Assembly (NCBI RefSeq): GCF_003573695.1
Contig: NW_020621936.1
Coordinates: 3,286,001-3,350,000, forward strand
DNA length: 64,000 nt
Direction: 5' to 3'
DNA from: Papaver somniferum
Lineage: Eukaryota > Streptophyta > Magnoliopsida > Ranunculales > Papaveraceae
The position numbers and the translations under genes were made by a program. This document shows, piece by piece, positions 43,845 through 55,215 of the stretch. The notes under the pieces were generated by a model. The model had not been told where the DNA came from. It ran no database searches and worked only from the letters and a program-made list of their open reading frames with translations. The first letter of the stretch is position 1; every line of letters begins with the position of its first letter.

Positions 43845-45545
43845 ATGTCGAACTGGTATGATAGAAGCCAATACAATGAGTATCGACCTGAATTTGAATA
43901 TGGACATCATCAGTTTTATGACCATGGTGGGAATAGTAGTTGGGAACGCCAACCTTTTCAAGGTTATGGTTCATACCATAGTGAGCCCAATTATTATCCA
44001 CACACGAATTGGTCTTACGAGCAAGAAAATCAGGAATATTATAGTACTAGTCATGCGTTTTTGGAAAATTACTTAAAAACTAGTCCTGATTATGACATTT
44101 CTAAACCTGTTCAATCTTTAGAAGAAACCTACCAACAAATTCGAAGGGAGTATGAACGTGCAGTTAGTTCAAGAGAAGAGAGTACACAGCGGTCTAAGAT
44201 ATTCAATGAGACTTGTGAAAGTATAAGTGTTACACTCAGTGAAATTCAAGCACGTTTAGAGGCAGAAAATGAACAGTTAGCTAATGCTGCTCGAAATAAT
44301 CTAAATTTCCAAAATAGTGCTTCCAATTTTACCCTTGATGTAAATAGTGAATATTTGCCTAATTTAGAGGACGAGGTTAGAATAAAAGACACTACTTATT
44401 TAGATAAGGTTCAATCATTCTCGTACTATGATGATGAGGATAGCAGTAATGAAGAATCTGAAATATGTAGGCATAGTGATCAGGAGTCTAGTAATCCAAT
44501 TGAGTTGTATAATGATTATATTATTTCTAGTTCAAATCCAAATAATTTTTATGATTATTCACCTATTCAAAAGGACGAGGATTTGATTAGGGATACCACC
44601 GTTTTAGACGACGTAGTATTTCCTGTTTACGAAGCCGATAGTGGTTTAGAGGAACGGGTTCATTTCGAAAATACTGTTTTAGAGTCTAGCGACTTAGAAA
44701 CAATAGTCTTGGAAGAAGAAGATAGACCCGTAGATATGAGTAAAGATGCACTACCTGATAATAACTTAGAAGAATCTCTTGAATATTTTAAGAACTCTGA
44801 AGATACGGAAATTCAAGACATAATTAGAGGTCTATCTAGAGACACTGAAAACTCTAAGTTTGGGGGTGATTATCACTTCCCTAGTGCCTTACCTTTAACT
44901 CTCAGAAAGTCCCCACACTTAGGACTTGATATCTCTGCCTCGACCATTTTACAAGATTATCTTCATACACGTTTTCCCGAACCTAATGATGTCCAAAAAG
45001 GAGTTCAGTCGTTAGAAACCCATCCTCTGGTTGATCTGGTTTTCCCAGGCTATGATACCCAGATTGACTTTGTTTTCCCACCAAATAGTTTTCTTCCAAC
45101 TGTGGGAACGTTTCAAATGAGTCGAATATTAAGTTCTGAGACTAAGCCTAAGTACTTTAGGTTAATGGAATCGACACATTTTCCTAAGAATGACCACTAC
45201 TCTCACTGTGGTCAACTATGTAAGTCATATCTGATTGACTTAGATGATCCGCAATTATTTAGGTTATTACTTCGTGATTCTAAGTTCGTATTTGAGTTTT
45301 CACAGACTCTAAGACCTAGTGATTCGGATCCCATCTATGAAGAAACGCAGCCAATGAAAATATTCTATTTAGACCCTTTCATAGAACCTGAACCTGAACC
45401 GCAATTAGCGATAGTTTTCAGGAAACTAGGTAAGGGCATGCTATTCTTGTCCATTTTCTTGGTTCACTGCAGTTTCCTTTGGTCAGCTCTATTTGGTTTT
45501 GAAGACCCACAGTTATTTCGACTGTTACTTTATGGTTCGAGTTGA
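43845..45545 (+). CDS. Element B ORF, unit 1: uncharacterised 566-residue protein
   Basis: Start MSNWYDRSQYNEYRPEF with an aromatic, Y/H/N-rich first 75 residues. A coiled-coil-like helix (about 85-165: LEETYQQIRREYERAV, LSEIQARLEAENEQLANAAR) is followed by a long acidic region. Then come LEESLEYFKNSEDTEIQDII and RGLSRD, matching the tail of the element A ORF. DDPQLFRLLL occurs near residue 470, and the C-terminus has a hydrophobic segment MLFLSIFLVHCSFLWSALFG followed by EDPQLFRLLL. I recognise no known domain. The hydrophobic segment could be a membrane anchor, as in env-like ORFs of plant retroelements, but no signal peptide is present. An ATG start at 43845 is chosen because upstream codons in frame have no ATG. 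Confidence 0.7.
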   Translation: MSNWYDRSQYNEYRPEFEYGHHQFYDHGGNSSWERQPFQGYGSYHSEPNYYPHTNWSYEQENQEYYSTSHAFLENYLKTSPDYDISKPVQSLEETYQQIRREYERAVSSREESTQRSKIFNETCESISVTLSEIQARLEAENEQLANAARNNLNFQNSASNFTLDVNSEYLPNLEDEVRIKDTTYLDKVQSFSYYDDEDSSNEESEICRHSDQESSNPIELYNDYIISSSNPNNFYDYSPIQKDEDLIRDTTVLDDVVFPVYEADSGLEERVHFENTVLESSDLETIVLEEEDRPVDMSKDALPDNNLEESLEYFKNSEDTEIQDIIRGLSRDTENSKFGGDYHFPSALPLTLRKSPHLGLDISASTILQDYLHTRFPEPNDVQKGVQSLETHPLVDLVFPGYDTQIDFVFPPNSFLPTVGTFQMSRILSSETKPKYFRLMESTHFPKNDHYSHCGQLCKSYLIDLDDPQLFRLLLRDSKFVFEFSQTLRPSDSDPIYEETQPMKIFYLDPFIEPEPEPQLAIVFRKLGKGMLFLSIFLVHCSFLWSALFGFEDPQLFRLLLYGSS

Positions 45546-46056
45546 CTAATCCTTTCCTAAGTCTGGCTGAAGACTTTAAACTTAGCACTTCTTGGGAGGT
45601 AACCCAATATTCTTGTGACACGGTAATATCCTTCCTTATCTCTTGCTTCAAGTGGTAACAGTTTCTCCTTGTTCATGCTTTTAGTTTCATCTTTAGAACA
45701 TTGAGGACAATGTTAGATTTAAGTTTGGGGGTATGGGAGAAACTTTTTAGTTGCAATAAATAAACTCCAGAGCCTAGAAATTTATGCCTATTAAGGATAG
45801 CACTAACCAATCTAAGTGGATGGAAACATTTTTGTTTTAGGAGTTGAGGAACCAATCTGACTAGATGGAAACATCTATAGAGTCTATTCATAAAAGCACA
45901 GAGCTCAGGTGTTAGAAATAACATGATAGTTTCGCCATATCTCGTCGAGTCCTTTTCACGTTCTATTTTTTCTTTTATTTCAAGTGATTTGGTGGGGCAC
46001 ACGATTCAAGTTGTTACCTTTGCTAGGGTGAAATAGAGTGACTGAGTTACCTTTTC

Positions 46057-46096
<40 letters not shown>

Positions 46097-46848
46097 CCGG
46101 ACCAGTTAGACCAATCGGAATAAGTATTAACACTTGGATAGCAATATGCGTGTGTTCTCCCTGTTTCCGTCGCCTAAGCAAGCGTGGAATGCAGGACCCG
46201 TGGGAACTATCGTGTAATCTGCTGACAAGAAGCATGCGCTTGGATCAAAAAGATCTATGCCATGTTAAGTTAAAAAAAAAAAAAAAAATTATTGTTATGT
46301 GTAGTCAACTGCTGGTTCCCTTGTATTTGCCAGTTTGTTGATCTAGATTTAAGTTATTGACCACTGGTTCCCTTGTATATGCCAGTGTGTTAATATTAGT
46401 CAGACCGGTATCTCAGTCATTTAGGTTAGGTTCATCTTGGCAGAGGCCTTCAGACAGATATGGGAAACACCGTTCACTTTTCAACCATCTACATTTTTCT
46501 TTTCCATCTTCTTAATCTTTTCATGTGATTAGTCTGACTCCGAGTATGATGTCCATCGTGAAACTATCTTAGTAGAGCTCTGTCACTTATATGAATTTTA
46601 GTATGCTTGAGTGCAAACTCGTGTACAGCAATTGGAATTTCGCATCAGGGTTCTTCCTCTTAAATCAATAATTGTATGCCAACCAAGGAGGTTCTTTAGT
46701 GCTTTCCAAGGTTCTGCGTAGATAGCTAGGATCTGGAGTATTGGTTTTTTGTGGGTACACCTCTGATAAACCCACCCGAGATTAACTCGGTCACTTTTCA
46801 AGAATAAATTTTGCTCGAGGACTAGCAAATAATAAGTTTGGGGGTATT
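45546..46848 (+). other. 3' UTR of element B, unit 1
   Basis: Non-coding, parallel to 10351-11527 of element A. It contains AAGTTTGGGGGTATGGGAG near 45721, an A-tract of about 35 bases near 46060-46094, a repeat of CTGGTTCCCTTGTAT, and the LTR-proximal polypurine tract at 46832-46848. Confidence 0.65.
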
Positions 46849-48374
46849 TGATAGACACATTTTTGTGTCTAATTTGATCTCAATACTATATATTGTTGGC
46901 ACTCGATTTTGTACTAATTTTGTTATTTTATGTATTTGTAGGTATTTTTTGGAAATAAATATTTTAAGAAAATTCGGCTCGAAAAGTTGATTTTGGCACC
47001 CGGAGGGCACGTGTTATTCGGACTCCCAAGTTTGGATAAGGGGTAACCTAATTACTAAGGGGCACCCCCAGGTCACCCCAAGGCATCTGCTATTCGCACC
47101 CCAGTCCAGGATAAGGGGCACCTTCTTCAACAATTCAAATTCTCAAAATTGGCGGGAAAAATGTTCACACACAGGAGAATTTTCGATCAAAGAAATGAAG
47201 TAGTGGTAGGTCGATTCAATGGCTGAATTTTGGTAAAGATGTGATTTAGCCTAAGGAAGATAGTTTGGGTGTCGAATTTGATCGGAATTGGCTGGAAATA
47301 TCGATTTGATTCTCGAGCTCAAAACAGAGCTACACGGAGTGAACACGACCTGTACACGGTGTTGTGTGTGTTTTGGTTGTGCATGGAAGTGTTTTGGAGG
47401 AGTTGGATGACTTATGAGGCATGTATAAGCCTTACTAGAGCGTGCAGGATCCAAGTTTACGTGTGAAATTCTAAATCTGGTAAGAAAATATTCAAAAATA
47501 ATGTTATTCACTGCCGAGTAAAGACGAATTATTTGGAGTTATGGCGAGGGATTTCAGCGTGTCTTTGAGTATAAATATGATCTTTGGGTCTACTAGAATG
47601 GTTGTCGAGAGTTTGGGGAGGTTTGGAGGCGAGCAGAGAGGCGCAGGAGGAGTTGCAGAGAAGTTACCTGCTGCTGCTGCTGCCATTAACACGCCTGAAG
47701 AACACGAAGAACGGACTCGCAGCAGCAGTCGTTCTTCAACAGTGAAATCGACTGTCGTATGTGTGTCGTAGTTCTTCAACGACAACAGCACCTCAGCTCT
47801 GTCGTTGATTCTGGACGCCTTCTGTGGGTCGCAGAATCCTGTTTTAGAACATTTACTTATCTTTCTCTTCATTGTAAAACACTTTTGAGCATCAATGAAA
47901 TATTTTGAGAGGTTTTTTACCATGATGAGCTAAACCCCAACACTGGACGACGGAGGAGGCCGTGTTTCATCCATGTGGTAATTTAAATTAATTCTTTATT
48001 TACTTTTTGCAACATTTTTAATTGAAATAAGATTTTAAATTAATTACTTGTGATTTCATTTGATGGAGTATGCTTAGTCCTAGGGATTTTTGATATTCCA
48101 TGCTTAAGAAATACAAATAATATTTTATAAAATCTATCTTGGCAATAAACTAGAGTTAATATTTGTTTTGTTTTGAACTATAATCGCCTAGAATTAAATT
48201 CTGAACCACTTGAAAATGAAAATGGCCGAATCTTTAGTCCCAGTAACTCTCTACCATTGTTAATATTTTTTTGTATATAATTTTTATTAATCTAAAAAAT
48301 CTGCTTTCACAAGTCTGAAAAGAACCCTATTTTATAACCACTATTACTACAACCACACAGAAAATTTTAAATCA
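46849..48374 (+). repeat. Element B LTR 2 (middle)
   Basis: 1526 bp, with TATAAATA at 47570-47577. By eye it carries more private differences than LTR 1 or LTR 3 (CCCAAGTTTGGATAAG, GTGTCGAATTTG, AGAATGGTTGTCGAG, CCCCAACACTGGACG). Confidence 0.92.
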
Positions 48375-48429
48375 TTTTGGCGCCGCCGACGCGGACCTGT
48401 GCTTAGGTAGAATTTTTTTTAGGTTTTAT

Positions 48430-48465
<36 letters not shown>

Positions 48466-49482
48466 GTTTCTTTTTTTTTGTCTTTGATTTGCAGTTCGAA
48501 GTGGAGTACTAAGGACCTTGGAAGGAAAAGCTTAAAGCGAAAGGAGCGAAAGAGGAATTTTTTTTTTTTTTTGTTTTATATATGAGAAAGGAGAAAAAAG
48601 AGAGATTTTTTTTTATTTTTTTTTTTTAGGTTATTTTTTTCTTTTTCTTTTTCTTTTGCACTTTACTTTATTTGGACTTTGGACTGGACTCTTGGACTTT
48701 ATTATTATTTTTTTTTAACCCTACGGAAGGGTATTTTTATTAAAAAAAAAAAATTATTATATAAACTGTGTGCAGGGAAGGACGACGATTACTATATCGT
48801 CTCGGCCCCTCGGGTTCGCACACGGCATAGGAGTCGTGGCCCGAGTCGACGACAACGGTTCATCGCCCGTCTGGTACGGGAGGTAAGTCCAATCGAAACA
48901 ACCCGCGAATCTCCTGCAAGTGGGTTACTGTCTGCCTTAAGGTGATAATTGTTTGAGGACGAACCAGACTGTCTTTATTTTCCTAGTAAAGGGCAAGGCC
49001 TGGCCTAAACAAGATAAGGGTTCGGATTTCATCACCGTTCTCTTCTTGCGCCGCCTTAGGAAAACGAAACCGAACGCGAACCTAAGCTTAAAATTTGGAA
49101 TAGAACGAGACCGATAGGGTAACGAGCTTAATAGGAAACTCGTTCGAAAAATATTGGTTGCTCTTTAAGCACACTCCAAAGTTCATGATGGTTTCTGTGA
49201 GTTGAATGCGTGACTGCGCGCCGCCTTGTGATAGCGGTGAGGCCTTGGGTATCAAAGCTCTACTAAGCTTCCCTCGCCTCTATTCAACTTACTTTGACTC
49301 AGATTGATTCCAGAGGGGTTTGCTCAAATTGCAACGAATTCCCTTTCGAAAGATAGAAGCTGGTCTAGAAACAATCTAAGTGGAGCCATCATGCTTTTTG
49401 TTTGCTAGAAATCTTTAGGTTTGTTTTGGTGGAGTCGAGTCGGCCTTGTTTGTGATTGTGTAGAATTCCCTTGCAACTAAGA

Positions 49483-51178
49483 ATGTCGAACTGGTATGAT
49501 AGAAGCCAATACAATGAGTATCGACCTGAATTTAAACATGGACATCATCAGTTTTATGACCATGGTGGGAATAGTAGTTGGGAACGCCAACCTTTTCAAG
49601 GTTATGGTTCATACCATAGTGAGCCCAATTATTATCCACACACGAATTGGTCTTACGAGCAAGAAAATCAGGAATATTAGTACTAGTCATGCGTTTTTGG
49701 AAAATTACTTAAAAACTAGTCCTGATTATGACATTTCTAAACCTGTTCAATCTTTAGAAGAAACCTACCAACAAATTCGAAGGGAGTATGAACGTGCAGT
49801 TAGTTCAAGAGAAGAGAGTACACAGCGGTCTAAGATATTCAATGAGACTTGTGAAAGTATAAGTGTTACACTCAGTGAAATTCAAGCACGTTTAGAGGCA
49901 GAAAATGAACAGTTAGCTAATGCTGCTCGAAATAATCTAAATTTCCAAAATAGTGCTTCCAATTTTACCCTTGATGTAAATAGTGAATATTTGCCTAATT
50001 TAGAGGACGAGGTTAGAATAAAAGACACTACTTATTTAGATAAGGTTCAATCATTTTCGTACTATGATGATGAGGATAGCAGTAATGAAGAATCTGAAAT
50101 ATGTAGGCATAGTGATCAGGAGTCTAGTAATCCAATTGAGTTGTATAATGATTATATTATTTCTAGTTCAAATCCAAATAATTTTATGATTATTCACCTA
50201 TTCAAAAGGACGAGGATTTGATTAGGGATACCACCGTTTTAGACGACGTAGTATTTCCTGTTTACGAAGCCGATAGTGGTTTAGAGGAACGGGTTCATTT
50301 CGAAAATACTGTTTTAGAGTCTAGCGACTTAGAAACAATAGTCTTGGAAGAAGAAGATAGACCCGTAGAGATGAGTAAAGATGCACTACCTGATAATAAC
50401 TTAGAAGAATCTCTTGAATATTTTAAGAACTCTGAAGATACGGAAATTCAAGACATAATTAGAGGTCTATCTAGAGACACTGAAAACTCTAAGTTTGGGG
50501 GTGATTATCACTTCCCTAGTGCCTTACCTTTAACTCTCAGAAAGTCCCCACACTTAGGACTTGATATCTCTGCCTCGACCATTTTACAAGATTATCTTCA
50601 TACACGTTTTCCCGAACCTAATGATGTCCAAAAGGAGTTCAGTCGTTAGAAACCCATCCTCTGGTTGATCTGGTTTTCCCAGGCTATGATACCCAGATTG
50701 ACTTTGTTTTCCCACCAAATAGTTTTCTTCCAACTGTGGGAACGTTTCAAATGAGTCGAATATTAAGTTCTGAGACTAAGCCTAAGTACTTTAGGTTAAT
50801 GGAATCGACACATTTTCCTAAGAATGACCACTACTCTCACTGTGGTCAACTATGTAAGTCATATCTGATTGACTTAGATGATCCGCAATTATTTAGGTTA
50901 TTACTTCTGATTCTAAGTTCGTATTTGAGTTTTCACAGACTCTAAGACCTAGTGATTCGGATCCCATCTATGAAGAAACGCAGCCAATGAAAATATTCTA
51001 TTTAGACCCTTTCATAGAACCTGAACCTGAACCGCAATTAGCGATAGTTTTCAGGAAACTAGGTAAGGGCATGCTATTCTTGTCCATTTTCTTGGTTCAC
51101 TGCAGTTTCCTTTGGTCAGCTCTATTTGGTTTTGAAGACCCACAGTTATTTCGACTGTTACTTTATGGTTCGAGTTGA
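49483..51178 (+). pseudogene. Element B ORF, unit 2, frameshifted
   Basis: Second copy of the 43845-45545 ORF. It is broken by small deletions: two bases near 49677 (AATATTAGTAC against AATATTATAGTAC) creating a stop at 49678-49680, one T near 50184, one A near 50633, and one G near 50909 (ACTTCTGATT against ACTTCGTGATT). The intervening frames remain open and nearly identical to unit 1, including the hydrophobic tail ending at 51178. Several lesions lie in homopolymers, so sequencing error is possible for some. Confidence 0.82.
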
Positions 51179-51691
51179 CTAATCCTTTCCTAAGTCTGGC
51201 TGAAGACTTTAAACTTAGCACTTCTTGGGAGGTAACCCAATATTCTTGTGACACGGTAATATCCTTCCTTATCTCTTTTGCTTCAAGTGGTAACAGTTTC
51301 TCCTTGTTCATGCTTTTAGTTTCATCTTTAGAACATTGAGGACAATGTTAGATTTAAGTTTGGGGGTATGGGAGAAACTTTTTAGTTGCAATAAATAAAC
51401 TCCAGAGCCTAGAAATTTATGCCTATTAAGGATAGCACTAACCAATCTAAGTGGATGGAAACATTTTTGTTTTAGGAGTTGAGGAACCAATCTGACTAGA
51501 TGGAAACATCTATAGAGTCTATTCATAAAAGCACAGAGCTCAGGTGTTAGAAATAACATGATAGTTTCGCCATATCTCGTCGAGTCCTTTTCACGTTCTA
51601 TTTTTTCTTTTATTTCAAGTGATTTGGTGGGGCACACGATTCAAGTTGTTACCTTTGCTAGGGTGAAATAGAGTGACTGAGTTACCTTTTC

Positions 51692-51740
<49 letters not shown>

Positions 51741-52494
51741 CCGGACCAGTTAGACCAATCGGAATAAGTATTAACACTTGGATAGCAATATGCGTGTGTT
51801 CTCCCTGTTTCCGTCGCCTAAGCAAGCGTGGAATGCAGGACCCGTGGGAACTATCGTGTAATCTGCTGACAAGAAGCATGCGCTTGGATCAAAAAGATCT
51901 ATTCATGCCGTTAAGTTAAAAAAAAAAAAATGATTATTGTTATGTGTAGTCAACTGCTGGTTCCCTTGTATTTGCCAGTTTGTTGATCTAGATTTAAGTT
52001 ATTGACCACTGGTTCCCTTGTATATGCCAGTGTGTTAATATTAGTCAGACCGGTATCTCAGTCATTTAGGTTAGGTTCATCTTGGCAGAGGCCTTCAGAC
52101 AGATATGGGAAACACCGTTCACTTTTCAACCATCTACATTTTTCTTTTTCCATCTTCTTAATCTTTTCATGTGATTAGTCTGACTCCGAGTATGATGTCC
52201 ATCGTGAAACTATCTTAGTAGAGCTCTGTCACTTATATGAATTTTAGTATGCTTGAGTGCAAACTCGTGTACAGCAATTGGAATTTCGCATCAGGGTTCT
52301 TCCTCTTAGAATCAATAATTGTATGCCAACCAAGGAGGTTCTTTAGTGCTTTCCAAGGTTCTGCGTAGATAGCTAGGATCTGGAATATTGGTTTTTGTGG
52401 GTACACCTCTGATAAACCCACCCGAGATTAACTCGGTCACTTTTCAAGAATAAATTTTGCTCGAGGACTAGCAAATAATAAGTTTGGGGGTATT
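51179..52494 (+). other. 3' UTR of element B, unit 2
   Basis: Same layout as unit 1. The A-tract near 51693-51738 is longer (about 45 bases). The polypurine tract is at 52478-52494, before LTR 3. Confidence 0.65.
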
Positions 52495-54026
52495 TGATAG
52501 ACACATTTTTGTGTCTAATTTGATCTCAATACTATATATTGTTGGCACTCGATTTTGTACTAATTTTGTTATTTTATGTATTTGTAGGTATTTTTTGGAA
52601 ATAAATATTTTAAGAAAATTCGGCTCGAAAAGTTGATTTTGGCACCCGGAGGGCACGTGTTATTCGGACTCCCGAGTTTGGAAAAGGGGTAACCTAATTA
52701 CTAAGGGGCACCCCCAGGTCACCCCCAAGGCATCTGCTATTCGCACCCCAGTCCAGGATAAGGGGCACCTTCTTCAACAATTCAAATTCTCAAAATTGGC
52801 GGGAAAAATGTTCACACACAGGAGAATTTTCGATCAAAGAAATGAAGTAGTGGTAGGTCGATTCAATGGCTGAATTTTGGTATAAAGATGTGATTTAGCC
52901 TAAGGAAGATAGTTTGGGTGTCTAATTTGATCGGAATTGGATGGAAATATCGATTTGATTCTCGAGCTCAAAACAAAGCTACACGGAGTGAACACGACCT
53001 GTACACGGTGTTGTGTGTGTTTTGGTTGTGCATGGAAGTGTTTTGGAGGAGTTGGATGACTTATGAGGCATGTATAAGCCTTACTAGAGCGTGCAGGATC
53101 CAAGTTTACGTGTGAAATTCTAAATCTGGTAAGAAAATATTCAAAAATAATGTTATTCACTGCCGAGTAAAGACGAATTATTTGGAGTTATGGCGAGGGA
53201 TTTCAGCGTGTCTTTGAGTATAAATATGATCTTTGGGTCTACTAGAATGTCTGTTGAGAGTTTGGGGAGGTTTGGAGGCGAGCAGAGAGGCGCAGGAGGA
53301 GTTGCAGAGAAGTTACCTGCTGCTGCTGCTGCCATTAACACGCCTGAAGAACACGAAGAACGGACTCGCAGCAGCAGTCGTTCTTCAACAGTGAAATCGA
53401 CTGTCGTATGTGTGTCGTAGTTCTTCAACGACAACAGCACCTCAGCTCTGTCGTTGATTCTGGACGCCTTCTGTGGGTCGCAAAATCCTGTTTTAGAACA
53501 TTTACTTATCTTTCTCTTCATTGTAAAACACTTTTGAGCATCAATGAAATATTTTGAGAGGTTTTTCACCATGATGAGCTAAACCCAACACTGGGACGAC
53601 GGAGGAGGCCGTGTTTCATCCATGTGGTAATTTAAATTAATTCTTTATTTACTTTTTGCAACATTTTTAATTGAAATAAGATTTTAAATTAATTACTTGT
53701 GATTTCATTTGATGGAGTATGCTTAGTCCTAGGGATTTTTGATATTCCATGCTTAAGAAATACAAATAATATTTTATAAAATCTATCTTGGCAATAAACT
53801 AGAGTTAATATTTGTTTTGTTTTGAACTATAATCGCCTAGAATTAAATTCTGAACCACTTGAAAATGAAAAATGGCCGAATCTTTAGTCCCAGTAACTCT
53901 CTACCATTGTTAATATTTTTTTGTATATAATTTTTATTAAATCTAAAAAAATCTGCTTTCACAAGTCTGAAAAGAACCCTATTTTATAACCACTATTACT
54001 ACAACCACACGAAAAATTTTAAATCA
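52495..54026 (+). repeat. Element B LTR 3
   Basis: 1532 bp, with TATAAATA at 53219-53226. It shares CCCGAGTTTGGAAAAG, GTGTCTAATTTG and AGAATGTCTGT with LTR 1. Ends AAATCA before the GACGG duplication. Confidence 0.92.
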
Positions 54027-54031
54027 GACGG

Positions 54032-54583
54032 GAAGAGGGCCGGCATGCTAGGGCGCGGCCGCACTTTTAGCGATGTGGCGGATTTGGTTGCCTAGCTTGT
54101 TTAAGCATGGTTTCAACCAACGGGGTCTAGTATACTGCGCGGGGAGCGAAACCCTAATTTGCAAATTAGTTGGGTTTATGAGTTCTTTGCGAGTTATCAC
54201 AATAATTAGCTGGATTTTGTATGCTGCCACACAAAATCTTTATCTACAGAATGCAGTGTGCTTTCTGTCTGAGCATTTCGTGCAATGGCCTTAACTTTGG
54301 TACTTAGAGCTTCATGATACTCCGCTGCGAGTGAACATAAATCCGTCATGCCATATCGATTAAGGGTTCTGCTGGGGAACATAGCACAGGAAAGTACTCA
54401 GTGAATCTCGTATTGGCGAGGTGCCGAAATTTACAGAGTGTTATGGATAAAAGTATATTGAGCGGCTCAATAAATGTGTCGGTGGAGAGGTTAGTACTCG
54501 CAGCACCGTTTCCTTGCAGAGTGACGTCACATCTGATGCAAGGTTTTAGGATTTTAACCCTAAGCTAAAAACCACCATCAACA
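54032..54583 (-). repeat. Left (3') LTR of element C, inner part
   Basis: Continuation of the LTR after element B. On the minus strand it starts TGTTGATGGTGGTTTTTAGC, a start found in plant Tat elements, directly downstream of the polypurine tract AGCAGGGGACTTAA. Confidence 0.7.
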
Positions 54584-54785
54584 TTAAGTCCCCTGCTTAT
54601 CACATAAAAATGACATTATTGCGGGGTAAGCACGAGATGGTGACGGGCGAGAGTAAAATCGAGAGAGCAAAACGTGAAGAGATCGTCAAGGAAATTCAAC
54701 TAACCTTTAGTGGAAGGTATAAGAAATCTGTGATCCTTGTGCTGGCGAATTTTGCATAGATTCGTCTTGCCGCTGGCACCGGTGC

Positions 54786-54915
54786 TAGCTTGACTTGGAC
54801 GCGGCTTGGCTTGGCTTGGTTTGGACGCGGCTCGACTTGGCTTGGTTTGGGCGCGACTCGACTTGGCGCGGTTTGGACGCGGATTGGCTTGGACACGGCT
54901 CGGACGCGGCTTGGG
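54786..54915. repeat. Imperfect minisatellite, CTTGG/GCGGC-rich
   Basis: Diverged repeats built on GGACGCGGCTTGGCTTGG and GGTTTGGACGCGGCTCGACT, unit about 20-30 bp, in the internal region of element C next to its 3' LTR. It produces a Pro/Lys/Gln-rich spurious frame on the minus strand. Confidence 0.7.
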
Positions 54916-55215
54916 ATAGGAGGATGGAGCGGGCTAAGTCAGAATGACTCGGACACCAAACCCTAATTGTTATGTATAAAGAAATATCTAATCCAGCTGG
55001 TATCACGCGTGTGAAGCCTTAATTCACGGCTGGTAAAAATTTTTTATGTTGAATATAAGAGGTGACCTCGAATCCTTCGCCCATACAAATCATCATAAAA
55101 ATCGCGTCCATCTTTCCCACAAGTATTGTACCGTGTTTCTTCCCCTAGTTCTATTTTGTCTTCCTCGTCATGTAGATTGCTGGTACAAACGTGGTAATAT
55201 TTTTTGTAGCATATA

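Larger units (their letters stand above)
41234..54026 (+). mobile_element. Element B: tandem LTR-internal-LTR-internal-LTR retrotransposon
   Basis: Three LTRs (41234-42774, 46849-48374, 52495-54026) and two internal regions (42775-46848, 48375-52494) lie head to tail in one orientation. A single 5-bp duplication GACGG flanks the whole array (41229-41233 and 54027-54031), so it occupies one insertion site in the LTR of element C. Each unit has the TGGCGCCG-type PBS and a leader nearly identical to element A, one large ORF unrelated to gag or pol, a 3' UTR and the AGTTTGGGGGT polypurine tract. It lacks gag, protease, RT and integrase and must depend on a helper, perhaps an element A relative. 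Confidence 0.93.

Noticed and set aside
46055..46094. A-tract as a retroposed gene tail
   Set aside because: It recurs at the same place in B unit 2 with different length, so it is an internal microsatellite of the element, not a poly(A) tail of a retrocopy.
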